From contig NC_061782.1 of NCBI RefSeq assembly GCF_022458985.1, positions 12,293,672 to 12,357,671 on the forward strand: a stretch of 64,000 bases of DNA, written 5' to 3'. The position numbers were made by a program, and so were the translations under genes. The notes beneath the pieces were generated by a model. That model saw nothing but the letters and a program-made list of their open reading frames with translations, did no database searches and was not told the origin of the DNA. Origin of the DNA: Mugil cephalus. Taxonomy: Eukaryota; Chordata; Actinopteri; Mugiliformes; Mugilidae. Numbering within the stretch: position 1 is the stretch's first letter; the number at the start of each line of letters is the position of its first letter. Below, one piece after another: positions 38,421-54,870 of this stretch.

Positions 38421-40300
38421 CCTACACTGTCACATAGTTATTCGCTTTGGAATAAAAGATAATAATTTGATAAAAATAAATAAATAATAAAAATCATAAC
38501 AATACAAAGCTATCTAACATTTCTGCAAGTGTGACCCAAACGCAACAAAAATGGTGCGTTAACTATTTTGCAGAAGTAACTGTATCATATTTACCATTAA
38601 TATGTGCAGCTCCACTTTTCACTGGGTGTCACTCTTTACTCCCTCAGTTTCACAAGGACTCTACACCTGACAGTGTACTGTGGTGTGTAGAAATTAGCCT
38701 GCCGTCGAAGAAACATGCCCCTCTGCTGATTTACCAAATTTTCTTTGTAGAACGGTGTAAAAATTGGTCACATTCCCTGAACATCAATGCAAACGTGTCA
38801 AACTCGTTGGAGGGATACAGTGTTGTCCAATAGCAGAGCTGCACACAGGAGGCTTACAAGAAGTGATAAAACCGAAAACTCGTTCTGCAAGAGTAAATGC
38901 CTAGTGAAGCTAGAGATGTGTGTGGAGATATTTTACATGCTTTGCAGAGCAAAACAAGGTTAGAAAACATGCTGCATTAGTAATAATGATCTGTTAATAA
39001 TATGATGTGTACTATAATATGACAACACTCAGTGGAGTCAATTTGCATGGTTGACAGTTTTGATACTTTGGGTTTCACACCTTTCTGTGGGCGACTGTAT
39101 GTTTGTGTACAATTTTAAAATAGAGGAATATAAATAATGACAAGTTTTATTAGCACTGTCTGGTGATGAACAACAAAATACAGCTTGGTAGCGCTTTGGT
39201 TCTGGAGCAATAAAAGTAGAAAGCATAGCAGCACAAAGATTAAAAACTATAGCAGTTTTGGTTTTCATTTTGACTCTGTAGCTCTTCCTAGAAGGCAGCG
39301 TAGTAAACAGCCTCTATCCAGGGTGGGTGTGGTCCCTGGAAATGTGACTGGCTTTCTTTCTTTTGGAGCCGGTCTGTGTAGATGTCTCTCGGGGGCAGCA
39401 GTAGGATACAGTAGACCTGTAGAAGTTTGACAGGAGGTGCAAATGTAAACATGTATTTAGACCATTAGAACATAAGTGCTGATACAGGAACTTGTCAGCA
39501 TACACATTATCACATTAGACAACATCGCTAATAAGGCAGTATCACTCAGTGTTCATGCAGAGGTGGACCATGACAACCACATTTGACCTGTGAACGTTTC
39601 CTTGATCTGCTCTGATTGGCTAAATGAAAACCACATGTTTTTTAACCTCACTGAGAGGCACAGGGACGCAATTTAATATGTGTACCGAAGTTACCAAATA
39701 TGGTTCCTTGCTCCATAAAGGGTTAAAGCTTTCCACCGACTGAACCTCCTCTCCCTACAGAGGGCAGTAAATTTGACAATTGTGTTGGTGGTGTGAATGG
39801 AGGCACAAATAGTTGTTTATTTGCCATATTTTGGTTCAATATATTTTGTAACACTTTGTTTTCTATCATTTTGTAAGTGTTTGCTTTTACTTTGTTACAT
39901 ATCAGGGCCTTAAATTACTTCTCGATTGCCGTATGGTTACCCTCCTATTTTTTTTTTTTTTTTTTTTGGCTTCATATTTAATGAGTTTTCCTAATTTAAT
40001 GGGGACACTGTGACACTGGCCAAGAATATGTACTTAGTAAATATATGAAGCTATTTAAAAAACATCTCTTTCTAATTTCAGGTCAGTCAGTGAGATTTTA
40101 TACCATAAATTTTATGGTGATCTGGATATTTCTCCATAGTCGTGTATGCAGGACTATGCAGGTATTCTAGATGTATATGTGGGTGGTGTGAGGGCTTTGT
40201 TTTATTTACAGAGCTATTCAGGTACTTGACAAACAAACATAAAGTACTTGACACATAAACTTAGGAGGTGTAAATTGCTGTTGTCAAATTGACCACAAGG
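38420..40300. other. fbxo9-cilk1 divergent spacer
   Basis: AT-rich, with a long poly-T run at 39950-39967. No gene recognised. In mammals FBXO9 and CILK1 are also divergent neighbours; here about 2 kb separates the two candidate 5' ends. Confidence 0.5.
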
Positions 40301-40863
40301 ATAAAAAGTATTAAACAAGAGATTTAACCAAAGAAGAAGAACGCAAAGCAAGAGAATTAACTGTAACTCGTTTCCGCCTTTGTGTTGCGTCGAGAAAGAC
40401 CCTGTGTGCTATTTTCACGTTGTTGTTTAAAGTGCAGTTTTATTACGACGTTTGACTCGTATCATGGTATATTTAAGTTAAAATAGCTGTTTTTGCATTT
40501 ATCTGGGCATCATCTCTGTAGCAAACCTCGCGCATTAAAATACGAAAAAATACTGTAATATTTCCGTTGTAGACGCTAAATAGTTGATGCTAAGTTGCAG
40601 GGATCTATTTCGTCTCTGTTGTGTCTTTGTGTCCAAACCTGAGAGCTGTGATTTGTCGTAAAAAGACTGAAAAGTGTTTTATAGCAACGCGAGATGAGGA
40701 AGGGGCCTAGCTGAGATTTTATTTACACTGCATGTGTGTGTGTGTGTGACGGACACACTGGTTGTTTGTGTGCCAGTTTATTACCGCATTAAGCCATTTG
40801 TTGAACATCGACTACGGATGCTCGGCTATGCGTTGTTGTCGTCGTCGGTTTGACGCGGGGAGG
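40300..40863 (+). promoter_or_regulatory. cilk1: Candidate cilk1 promoter and untranslated first exon
   Basis: CpG-richer sequence ending in GGGGAGG|GTGAGTG, a good donor at 40863-40864. The coding exon seems to start at an acceptor (CAACTTCTCAG) near 41494, after a pyrimidine-rich run. An untranslated exon 1 here would fit. The start site itself is not determined. Confidence 0.35.
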
Positions 40864-41664
40864 GTGAGTGTTGCTTCTCTGCCGCTTCTTTCTTTATTTT
40901 GAGTCATTTCGTCCACGCACAGTTGTTCCTCTGGATAATTTGTTAATGTTTTGTTTCAGCAGCTGGGCCAACATCAGCACCACAACACAGGCACGCGCTC
41001 GTCTCCTACCACATCTGTTATGTTAAAAAATCAACAAAAAAGAAAAACACACAGGGTGGTGTTGTAGTATTAAGATTATTTAACGCGAAACAACAGCGGG
41101 AATTAACCTTGCGGAATGTGCATATAATGAATGGTTATTGTCAAAAACGAATGGGCATCGTTAGCATGGTTAGCATGGTTAGCGTGGTTCACTTAAAGGG
41201 CCAATGCTGTCATTCTCATCCTCATTTATCTCATCTATTATTACAGGAGGACACACCTGTAGTATACCAGAGGTGGCAAAAGTATTCACATTATGCACTG
41301 TAATGAAAATGCAATAAAAAGTTAAGATAGAATAATGTATACTAAACTGATCAGAAGTCTTGCATAAAAACAAACAAGACGTTTAAAAGTGTCAGGCACA
41401 TGTGTTATTTCCTTATCCACGCACACTGAAAATAATACAGTTGCCTAATTAACACCCTGTTGTTGTTTTTGTTGTCCATCCGTCAACTTCTCAGCCCACG
41501 GAGGCACATCCATGAAACCATGAGTCCTCCAGCTCTGCCCGTCGTCTTCTGCTGTTGTCACAGGAAAATCTGGTTGCATTCACCAGTAGGAGGTGAGGAC
41601 GACATCTCCGCTTTCCACCCGATTATTATCTGCCCCCGGATGATGCTATGGAAGGACGAGCATA

Positions 41665-47138
<5,474 letters not shown>

Positions 47139-47241
47139 TGGCCTCAGTGGAGCTCTGACCTGTGCCCTAAGAACTCTTAAACCTCCAAAGAGTAGGCCTA
47201 GTTGTTTTATAATCAAAGCCTGTACATAAACCTTACACAGC

Positions 47242-47247
47242 AATAAA
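47242..47247 (+). terminator. cilk1: Polyadenylation signal of cilk1
   Basis: AATAAA about 100 bases after the TAG. A later ATTAAA near 47754 could give a longer form. Confidence 0.55.
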
Positions 47248-47259
47248 TTTCGTTGCATC

Positions 47260-48825
47260 GTGTGTACCATGGATGTTGTGAGTTAAGTATTTAAATGTAT
47301 GGGTAAATGCAACAGGCCAAAATGTGACTCGCTCCTCAGTGTTTTATTTTGTACTTCTGTTATTTAACTGCTGTCATGCAGAGGTTAAACCCTCAGTTTT
47401 TTTGTATTTTATCACTGAATGTTGTTCAACAACATGTATACTTAATATGCATATTATAACTTGATGAAGCCTTCACTGTGACTTGGTTTGGGCTGACTAA
47501 TTACTTTGCCTATGTACAGTATGCGCATTTTTTTTTTTTTTTTTTACACTTCTCTCCTTTTTCTTTTACAATGTTTTCCCTGTCAATCTGGTTACCATTA
47601 TTTGTGTATAAGTTTTTGGTCAATTTCAAGGCAGCACTTTAATTTCACTGAAGTTGTGGGTCTGTTCAGCAGTAAAATTATCCAAGTCACCACCCTCAAC
47701 CCCTCTCGTGGCCAAACTTGAGTGTGATTATTAAAATGCAGGTTATCGAGTATAATTAAACTTTTGACTCAGTACTGATGTGTTCAGTGTTTATTTTTTT
47801 TCTGAAATCCTGTGTAGTGGATCAGGTGGTTGGTTGCAGGACGTTAAATGTTAATCATTACAATATCAGTCAATTTTTTTTCCATGCCACAGCCGCAACG
47901 TGATGAGTGCAGCAGAGCCACTGGATTACTCTGCTGCTAGACATTAATCCAGTTTGTCAGAAAAAGCTCACCATTAATGCCGTGCATGCATGAGTGCAGA
48001 GCATATACACTACAGGGATTAGAGTGGACTCATAATGTAATGACATGTATTTTTGCCGATGTGCATATGAATAATTGAAAAGAGTAAAGTCAGTGAGCAA
48101 AGCTGTCTTTAAAGTCTTCTCCCTGTGCATGTCTTGTATTGCATGGATGTAGCTAGGTCCAGGATGTGATAAGATTTTATTAAATAACATTTGAATGAAT
48201 TTTATTGCCACATATTCCATGGGACACAAGCCTCCTGTCAAATTTTAAACTTTACATTTACTCTTTAGCACTACCTGCAGGCGGGTGGTTGAAATAGCAC
48301 CTGTGGTTCGTTTCATAACATTATCAATGTGTTATTTAAAAATAAAAAGCAGTTTAAATGAATATCAGTAAACATTACACAGAGTTTCGTCATTATTGTG
48401 GCCAAGTTTGTTGCGAAATTTACATGGAAGATGCAAAAAAAAATGTAAAAATATGGTTATTGTGTAGTGTTCAGTTTCAATACAGGGGAAAAACACGTTT
48501 TAAAACACAGTCGGTTTAATTATTTCTTATTAAATTTCTTATTAAATTTGTTTTGCATGCACTTTATGTAGTAAATGTATTTTTCATAATATGTGGCTCG
48601 CGCGATAATACCTCGTATCTCGTATTGTGAACGCGTAACTACATACGATTACGAAGCGAATTATTAAAATTATTAAACATATTCAAAATATAGTATAACG
48701 TAAATTATGTTCTAATAATGTATGTAACAGTAAATATATAATAATATAATATATAGTAGTATAGTATATAATAACAAAACCAAACATGGTTTGTTTGATT
48801 AGTTTAAAAAGGAAGGCAGACTGCC
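47260..48825. other. cilk1-GST spacer
   Basis: AT-rich, with poly-T at 47527-47545 and very AT-rich sequence at 48.6-48.78 kb. No gene or RNA recognised. Confidence 0.5.
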
Positions 48826-48829
48826 ACGT

Positions 48830-49135
48830 GCAGCGCCGCATTTGGATGTGTCTGAAGCTTGGAGCTTGACTTCCCTACGTTTCTCCTAGGCCTTGAGCTT
48901 GTTTGGAGGTTCTAGCAGGGGAGCGCAGCTACTGGTATACCGATGGATGCTCGTCCTCCGGGGGGGACCTCGTCCTCTTCCACCGAGCGCGGAGCGTCGG
49001 GAGGGACACACATGGACCGGTGAGGGAAGAGGGGGACACCCGCCTAGCCAGCCAGATCAGCCGAATCAACCCTAGCGATCAATGGGGTGACAGATGTCGC
49101 AGCCAGATCGCCCTCACATCCGAGTTTTGAAAAGA
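48830..49135 (+). other. Isolated GC-rich block, possible retroelement RNase H scrap
   Basis: About 300 bp of distinctly GC-rich sequence between AT-rich flanks. One plus frame (from 48903) reads WYTDGCSSSGGDLVLFHR, which recalls the YTDGS start of retroelement RNase H domains, but nothing else of the domain is convincing. Could equally be a fragment of an unknown expressed sequence. Confidence 0.25.
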
Positions 49136-49364
49136 AGCCCAGTCTGTATATAAGGGGGCAAATGGCACAAGCCGTCATTCTTACGGTGTTATAACTACAC
49201 ACTATTATCATGATCAGCAAATTTATTCTGGTTTACTTTTTAAATAACCCAGTGTCAAATGGTGGTTTCGATTATGTTGAATTTAACGAAAAATAATCCT
49301 TCAAGTTAGTGCGAGTTAGTGTTTTACCCATGATGTCTAGCGGTAATATGTTAATGTGCCTCAT

Positions 49365-49520
49365 TTCTACTGGCCACAACTCACCAATCACAGACTACAC
49401 ATGCTTGCCCCGCCCACCGCCCCTTGTTTCATTTCCCCAACGACACCACAGTGTTATATAAAGGTCTAAACTATTTTTTCAACTTCTCTTTCACTCCTGC
49501 ACGACAGAACTGCTATAAAA
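49365..49520 (+). promoter_or_regulatory. Promoter of first GST gene
   Basis: CTACTGGCCACAACTCACCA then ATCACAGACT closely matches 54.63 kb upstream of the second GST, so this is the duplicated proximal promoter. It contains a CCAAT box (ACCAATCAC), a GC box-like CCCCGCCCACC, and a TATA box TATATAAA at 49455-49462. A second TATAAAA lies at 49514. No convincing antioxidant-response element was seen. Confidence 0.5.
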
Positions 49521-49648
49521 ACTCAAGACTGAGGTGTAGTATACATATATTTCTTCTTCTATTTCTTCTTTCTATCTATCTCTGTTTGTTGTGTGTTTAT
49601 TCTCATGTATTTGTGATTTTGCAGATTTGATTGAAAACAGTAGGAATC

Positions 49649-51586
49649 ATGGCTGGAAAAGTTGTGCTGTATTATTTCAATGGGAGAGGGAGAATGGAGT
49701 CAATCCGCTGGCTCCTGACGGCTGCAGACGTGGAGGTAAGTGAAGGGTGCAATGTTGTCTGAAGCTTTACTGTCTTTAAGGAAATTTGTGTGTTTGAATG
49801 TGCTCTGCAATTCTTCACAGTTTGATGAGGTGTTTCTGACCACCCGAGAGCAGTATGAGAAACTCCTGAGTGGTAAGCTTGTTGCAGAGTGATATCTCTT
49901 GGATTTCAAATCACGTGCCTTAAATATTCACATTTGTTTATCCCTCGACTGCAACCCACATTTGATACAACCGGTGATGACACAGCAGTCTGGAGGATCT
50001 AACATCTCTTGGCCTATAAACACCCATAAACACTGATACTAGTTTACAATTTTGAATTAATGTTTAACCACTGGGAGTGTTGTCATTCTTTACCTGTTGC
50101 TCTTTGTTCTGCAGATGGAGCGCTCATGTTTCAACAGGTCCCTATGGTGGAAATGGATGGAATGAAGCTGGTTCAGACAAAGGCCATCTTGAATTATATC
50201 GCAGAGAAGTACAATCTCCACGGGAAGGATCTCAAAGACCGTGTCATGTATGCCCAACTCAACTCAAACATTATTTACAAAGCATATATATATATATGGA
50301 GAGAGACTGTTCCAGAGTCTAGAGTCACCTCTAGACTTCAGTCTAGTTCTGGGAACCTCTAACAGCAGCTTTTCCGAGGACTCAATTAACTAAACTGCAT
50401 TTTATAGACGGAGTTCCGCTCTTATCAGCAATATATAACACTATTGTTGTACTGTGGCCTGTGACGTTATAGTTTTGCTGATTCCCATGCAGCAAGACAG
50501 TAAAAGAGAGAAGTGAGAGCTAGAGAAAGATCGTTTTAGTCCGACATACATAGCGTGGAATTATTTTATGTCGCATTTTAACATGTGGTTCCACTCAGTT
50601 TGGCGCTCGCCTGCTACAAACGGGGCGTTGCGAAGTTTCTGCTCAGACATGTTTCAGTGAAAGCATTGCCGTTGCCAACACGCTCTTGTCTCCAAATCAA
50701 TGGTCCCACCACTTCTTCCACCCTTAATGGTTCAATGCTCGGTTTCCACGAAACCAACAATCCAATAATATTTATACTAAGATAAAGATCTGTTTCCATT
50801 TCATCCTCGTCCATTTCCAACAGCGTTCAGAGGGATCCAACCAACCCTGTGACGTATTCAGTTACGTCACTTCAAAATGGTGACTCCCTTAGCAGGCGAG
50901 CGGGGCGGAAATGACGAAAAATAAACTTCTTTAATCTTTGATTTTTAACAACTTTTTAATGTTTGACTTTAGCAAAGGTATAAAGTTGAGTCTAAGTCTA
51001 AGGTGTTATTCTGTCTTCTAGGATCAACATGTACACAGAGGCACTGATTGATCTCATGGAGCTGATCATGATTCTGCCCTTCATTCCAGACCCCAACTCA
51101 AAACTGGACAACATTCAAAGTAAAGCAAAAGAGCGCTACTTTCCTGTGTTTGAAAAGGTACCTCACAATAAAGATGGAAAAGCTGACCTGATGATGAATG
51201 TATCTGATTGTTGATGATAACTGGACAAGACACTGTGTTTGTCCACAGGCGCTGTCTGGATGCGCACACCTGGTGGGAGGTAAACTAAGCAGTGCAGACG
51301 TCCTGTTGCTCGAATCCACCTTGATGCTGGAGGAGAAGTTTCCAGCAATTCTGTCCGACTTCCCCAACATCAAGGTAAGGGAAACGTGTTACATTCAGCT
51401 GGACAAACTGAATGATTCAACAACAAAGTTAACTGTGATTCTCTCCAGGCCTTGCAGGAGAGGATGAAAAGTATTCCTGCCATCAGCAAGTTTCTGCAGC
51501 CTGGCAGCAAGAGGAAGTCGCCTCCAGACGACGTCTACAGGAAGACCGTCATGGAAGTGCTACAATCCAGTTTACTAAACCGATGA
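49649..51586 (+). CDS. gsta: Glutathione S-transferase, alpha class (first tandem copy)
   Basis: Cytosolic dimeric enzyme conjugating glutathione to electrophiles, notably lipid-peroxidation aldehydes. Exons: 49649-49735, 49821-49872, 50115-50247, 51022-51157, 51249-51374, 51449-51586. The sum is 672 nt, giving 223 residues and TGA. The alpha-class catalytic Tyr9 lies in [12 protein letters not shown], the glutathione site in QVPMVEMDG and QTKAIL, and the C-terminal helical domain follows from exon 4. Exon phases equal those of the second copy. Differences from it: Tyr for His at residue 8, Cys-Ala in SGCAHLV, and a longer C-terminus (LQSSLLNR) over the substrate pocket. The start follows an untranslated exon (acceptor near 49624). 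Intron 3 (50248-51021) is nine times longer than in the second copy, owing to an insertion. Confidence 0.93.
50604..50902. repeat. Fold-back insertion in GST intron (13-nt inverted repeats)
   Basis: CGCTCGCCTGCTA at 50604-50616 has a perfect inverted copy TAGCAGGCGAGCG at 50890-50902. The enclosed 270 bp has no coding capacity. The second GST gene has only an 83-bp intron at this position, so this is probably part of a small DNA-element insertion. Confidence 0.5.
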
Positions 51587-51718
51587 ACTCTGAGGAATCT
51601 GACGCATTCCTTAAATAATCCTGATTAACGATGATTTAAACTGAGATTAGTGTGCACGGTGTCGAAATGCAAAACAATAATGTTGCAGAATTAATGTAAT
51701 CTAATCTGTCACAAGTCT

Positions 51719-51760
51719 AAATAAAATAAAATAAAATAAAATAAAATAAAATAAATATAA
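51719..51760 (+). repeat. (AAAAT)n microsatellite
   Basis: Seven to eight ATAAA/AAAAT units, 130 bases after the first GST stop. The AATAAA hexamers inside it could serve as that gene's polyadenylation signal. Confidence 0.85.
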
Positions 51761-51801
51761 TGCAGGGCGGTCAGGTGCATTCAAGGTGAACTTTAGACAG
51801 A

Positions 51802-53640
51802 CAGTTACCTAATTCAGAGTTATATAATTTCCTTCCTACAATCTCGGGCTTACCAGACACAAAATTAACAACTACAATGACTAGTTAGGACACGCTCGTT
51901 AAATTTTAACAGTGATAGTAACTTTATTTTGACCGAAGTCTGTGTAGTCTCATCATTTACTGACAGGAAGCCTGGCAGACCTCTAGATGTCGCTGTGAAG
52001 CCTCAAGTAATTCAAATATACTTTGAACGAGAAAAGGACAATACTAAACCAATTGTATGTGAGGACCTTTGTTTTCTTTAGTTAGTCTTGGTCTATATAT
52101 ATTACACATCTTTAAGCAAAAGCGCAGTCGTTACAACTGTACTTTTAAACCGTGACTGTACTTCCTTGTTTGTGCCACAATGCGCATGTGCCATTTGTCT
52201 GTGCTATGTTCGCTGACCATCAATAAAATGGGAAATTACTACTAAGTGTTGCAAATGTCAATAAATTCATCTACAGTGCATCTGGAAAGGTCAATTTGAA
52301 AGAGATTTGAATAAGCCTCATATTTACATTGTACTTATGTAAATATGAATACTTATGTTCTGAGACTTATTAGATGTATAACCTATATTTAGACTGTACA
52401 TTTATGGTAAAATCTGTATTTTAGTGCATGAGGTGATATTCTGCACTGACTTTCTGTCACCTGCAGCAGAGAATCCTGCAGTAAGAGACTCGTCAGAGGC
52501 TACAATCCTTTACTAACGATGTTTGATGAATCTGAGATTTAAATAATGAACATATTAATACTAGTAGATTATTGCACGGTGTGTGAATACATAAAAGTTT
52601 TGAGAATTATGTAATTAGACTAGTACATTATCAAAGAATAAAGTCAACACAAAATAAATATATATGGGGTGAGGTGCATTCAATGTAATTAAAAGCAGTT
52701 ACCTAATTCAGAGTTATATAATTTCCTTCCTACAATCTCGGGCTTACCAGACACAAAATTAACAACTACAATGACTAGTTAGGACACGCTCGTTAAATTT
52801 TAACAGTGATAGTAACTTTATTTTGACCGAAGTCTGTGTAGTCTCATCATTTACTGACAGGAAGCCTGGCAGACCTCTAGATGTCGCTGTGAAGCCTCAA
52901 GTAATTCAAATATACTTTGAACGAGAAAAGGACAATACTAAACCAATTGTATGTGAGGACCTTTGTTTTCTTTAGTTAGTCTTGGTCTATATATATTACA
53001 CATCTTTAAGCAAAAGCGCAGTCGTTACAACTGTACTTTTAAACCGTGACTGTACTTCCTTGTTTGTGCCACAATGCGCATGTGCCATTTGTCTGTGCTA
53101 TGTTCGCTGACCATCAATAAAATGGGAAATTACTACTAAGTGTTGCAAATGTCAATAAATTCATCTACAGTGCATCTGGAAAGGTCAATTTTGAAAGAGA
53201 TTTGAATAAGCCTCATATTTACATTGTACTTTATGTAAAAATATGGAAATACCTTTATTTTTCTTTGTAATTCATGACGTTACTTTAATAGATATAAAAC
53301 CTAGATGATTTTAGGATGGATACATTTGTAAACTGCATTTGTGCCATTTGAGGCTGTAATTCTGGCTGACTTCTGTTTCCCACAGTAATCCTGCAGATAA
53401 GAGATCTCGTCGAGGCATATTCCTTTTTCTAGAGTTTATGAACTATGATTGATTAAATTATGAACATATAAAGTTTGGATTCAGTAGTAGTTTTCTGACA
53501 TTGTGAACTTCATCAAAAGATCCTTTTGAGTAACATTAGACTCAGCATTCGAAGATAAAGCCACACCACAAATAATTTTATGGGGTGAGACATTACAATT
53601 GTCCCAATTAAAAAGGCAGTTTGAATAAAACAAATAAGTG
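51802..53640 (+). repeat. Direct duplication 3' of first GST: 534 bp near-identical, flanks noisy
   Basis: 51802-52335 and 52696-53230 agree base for base by eye, apart from one extra T in a T-run (offset changes from 894 to 895). The sequence after each (52336-52695 and 53231-53640) is recognisably the same but full of small indels and substitutions. It also resembles the GST 3' flank at 51590-51800. Both perfect parts contain CAGTGCATCTGGAAAG, which matches Tc1-type terminal sequence. Confidence 0.85.
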
Positions 53641-54212
53641 CAGAGATCTGGAAAGTACTCACAGTGCTTCGCTTTTTCCACATTTTGTTATGTTGCAGCA
53701 TTATTTCAAAATGTTTTAGGTTCATTTTTCCCTCAAAATTTTCCTCACCCCATAATGACAACCTGATTTTATTTTTAATTTTTGCAAATTTATTAAAAAA
53801 GTAAAAAACTAAGAAATCACATGTACATAAGTATTCGCAGCCTGTGCTCAGTACTTTGTTGATGCACATAAGGCAGCAGTTTCAGCCTCAAGTCTTTTGA
53901 TTGTTGATGCCACACGCCGGCCACACCATCTTTGGGCCGTTTCGCTCATTCCTCTTTGCAGTGCCTCTCAAGCTCCTTCAGGTTGGATTCGAAGCGTCGG
54001 TGCGCAGCCATTTGTAGGTCCCTCCAGAGTTGTTCAATTAGATTCAAGTCTGGGCTCTGGCTGGTTTGCGCTGAAGCCACTTCTTTAATATCTTGGCTGT
54101 GTGCTTTGGGCCGTTGTCCTGCTGAGCAGAAAAATGAACTGTCGCCCTGGTCTTTGGTCAAGAGCGCTCTGGAGCAGGTTTTCAATCAGGATGTGTCAGT
54201 ACACCAAAATAT
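53638..54212 (-). mobile_element. Tc1-like element fragment with transposase C-terminal part
   Basis: Starts with terminal-repeat-like sequence (GATCTGGAAAGTACTCACAG) and follows a teleost/salmonid-type Tc1 element through ATTTTTGCAAATTTATTAAA and AAGTATTCGCAGCCTGTGCT. On the minus strand 54185-53946 encodes a transposase C-terminal piece (SPDLNLIEQLWRDLQMA…HRRFESNLKELERHC). It stops at about 54.21 kb, so more than half of the element is missing, and it has internal deletions. Confidence 0.75.
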
Positions 54213-54617
54213 ATCCACTAAATACACATGTAGGGAGGGAAGACTATTACACTGTGGAGCAAACTTGTGTCTCTGGTAGTTTCCTGGTAAAAGGGAAGAA
54301 ATGTGCATGTTAATACTGATGAAGACCTCATGTCTGAATACACACACAACCAGTGAGACCGTTAAGGTAATGGACTAAATATTTATGCTGCATGGTGTTT
54401 TATGTTCCTGTTTTTAATTGTGGTGCCCTGCCAGTCAAAACGTCTGTGGTTTGAAGGTAATTATATGCGTAAGCATACATTTAATTTACTTTCTTTTTAA
54501 ACACAAATTCCACAGCTGCTTTTCTCAGGTGTGTCTATAAAGGACTGTTAGAATAGAAGCTTTTTTTTTTTAACCAGGTTTTAACCTGTTACGTTAATCT
54601 GTAATATGTTGATAAGA

Positions 54618-54763
54618 TACGTTTCTATTGGCCACAAACCACCAATCACAGACTTCTCACACATTCCCCTCCCACACTACGATATCCTACAACAACCTAA
54701 ATTTGTCCTGCAGAAGCTCTCAACGCCTGTCTGATTCCTCCTCGGCATCCAGGCGTTGCACAG
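54618..54763 (+). promoter_or_regulatory. Promoter and untranslated exon 1 of second GST gene
   Basis: CTATTGGCCACAAACCACCA then ATCACAGACT is the copy of the first GST promoter, with the CCAAT box kept; no TATA box is obvious. The leader probably ends at the donor CACAG|GTATGAG (54763) and splices to 54850, 21 bases before the ATG. Confidence 0.5.
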
Positions 54764-54870
54764 GTATGAGAACCGAAGACTCAGATGCAGCACATCCAGT
54801 TTTGCTCAGTGACATGCCATTTAGTAAATGCGCCTTTGTCTTTTTGCAGGTTTCCTTAAACGCAAAAGCC

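Noticed and set aside
40300-41660. Search for a bidirectional RNA gene, snRNA or tRNA in the fbxo9-cilk1 and other spacers
   Set aside because: No cloverleaf, box A/B pair or snRNA-like sequence was recognised by eye; covariance-model search was not possible here.
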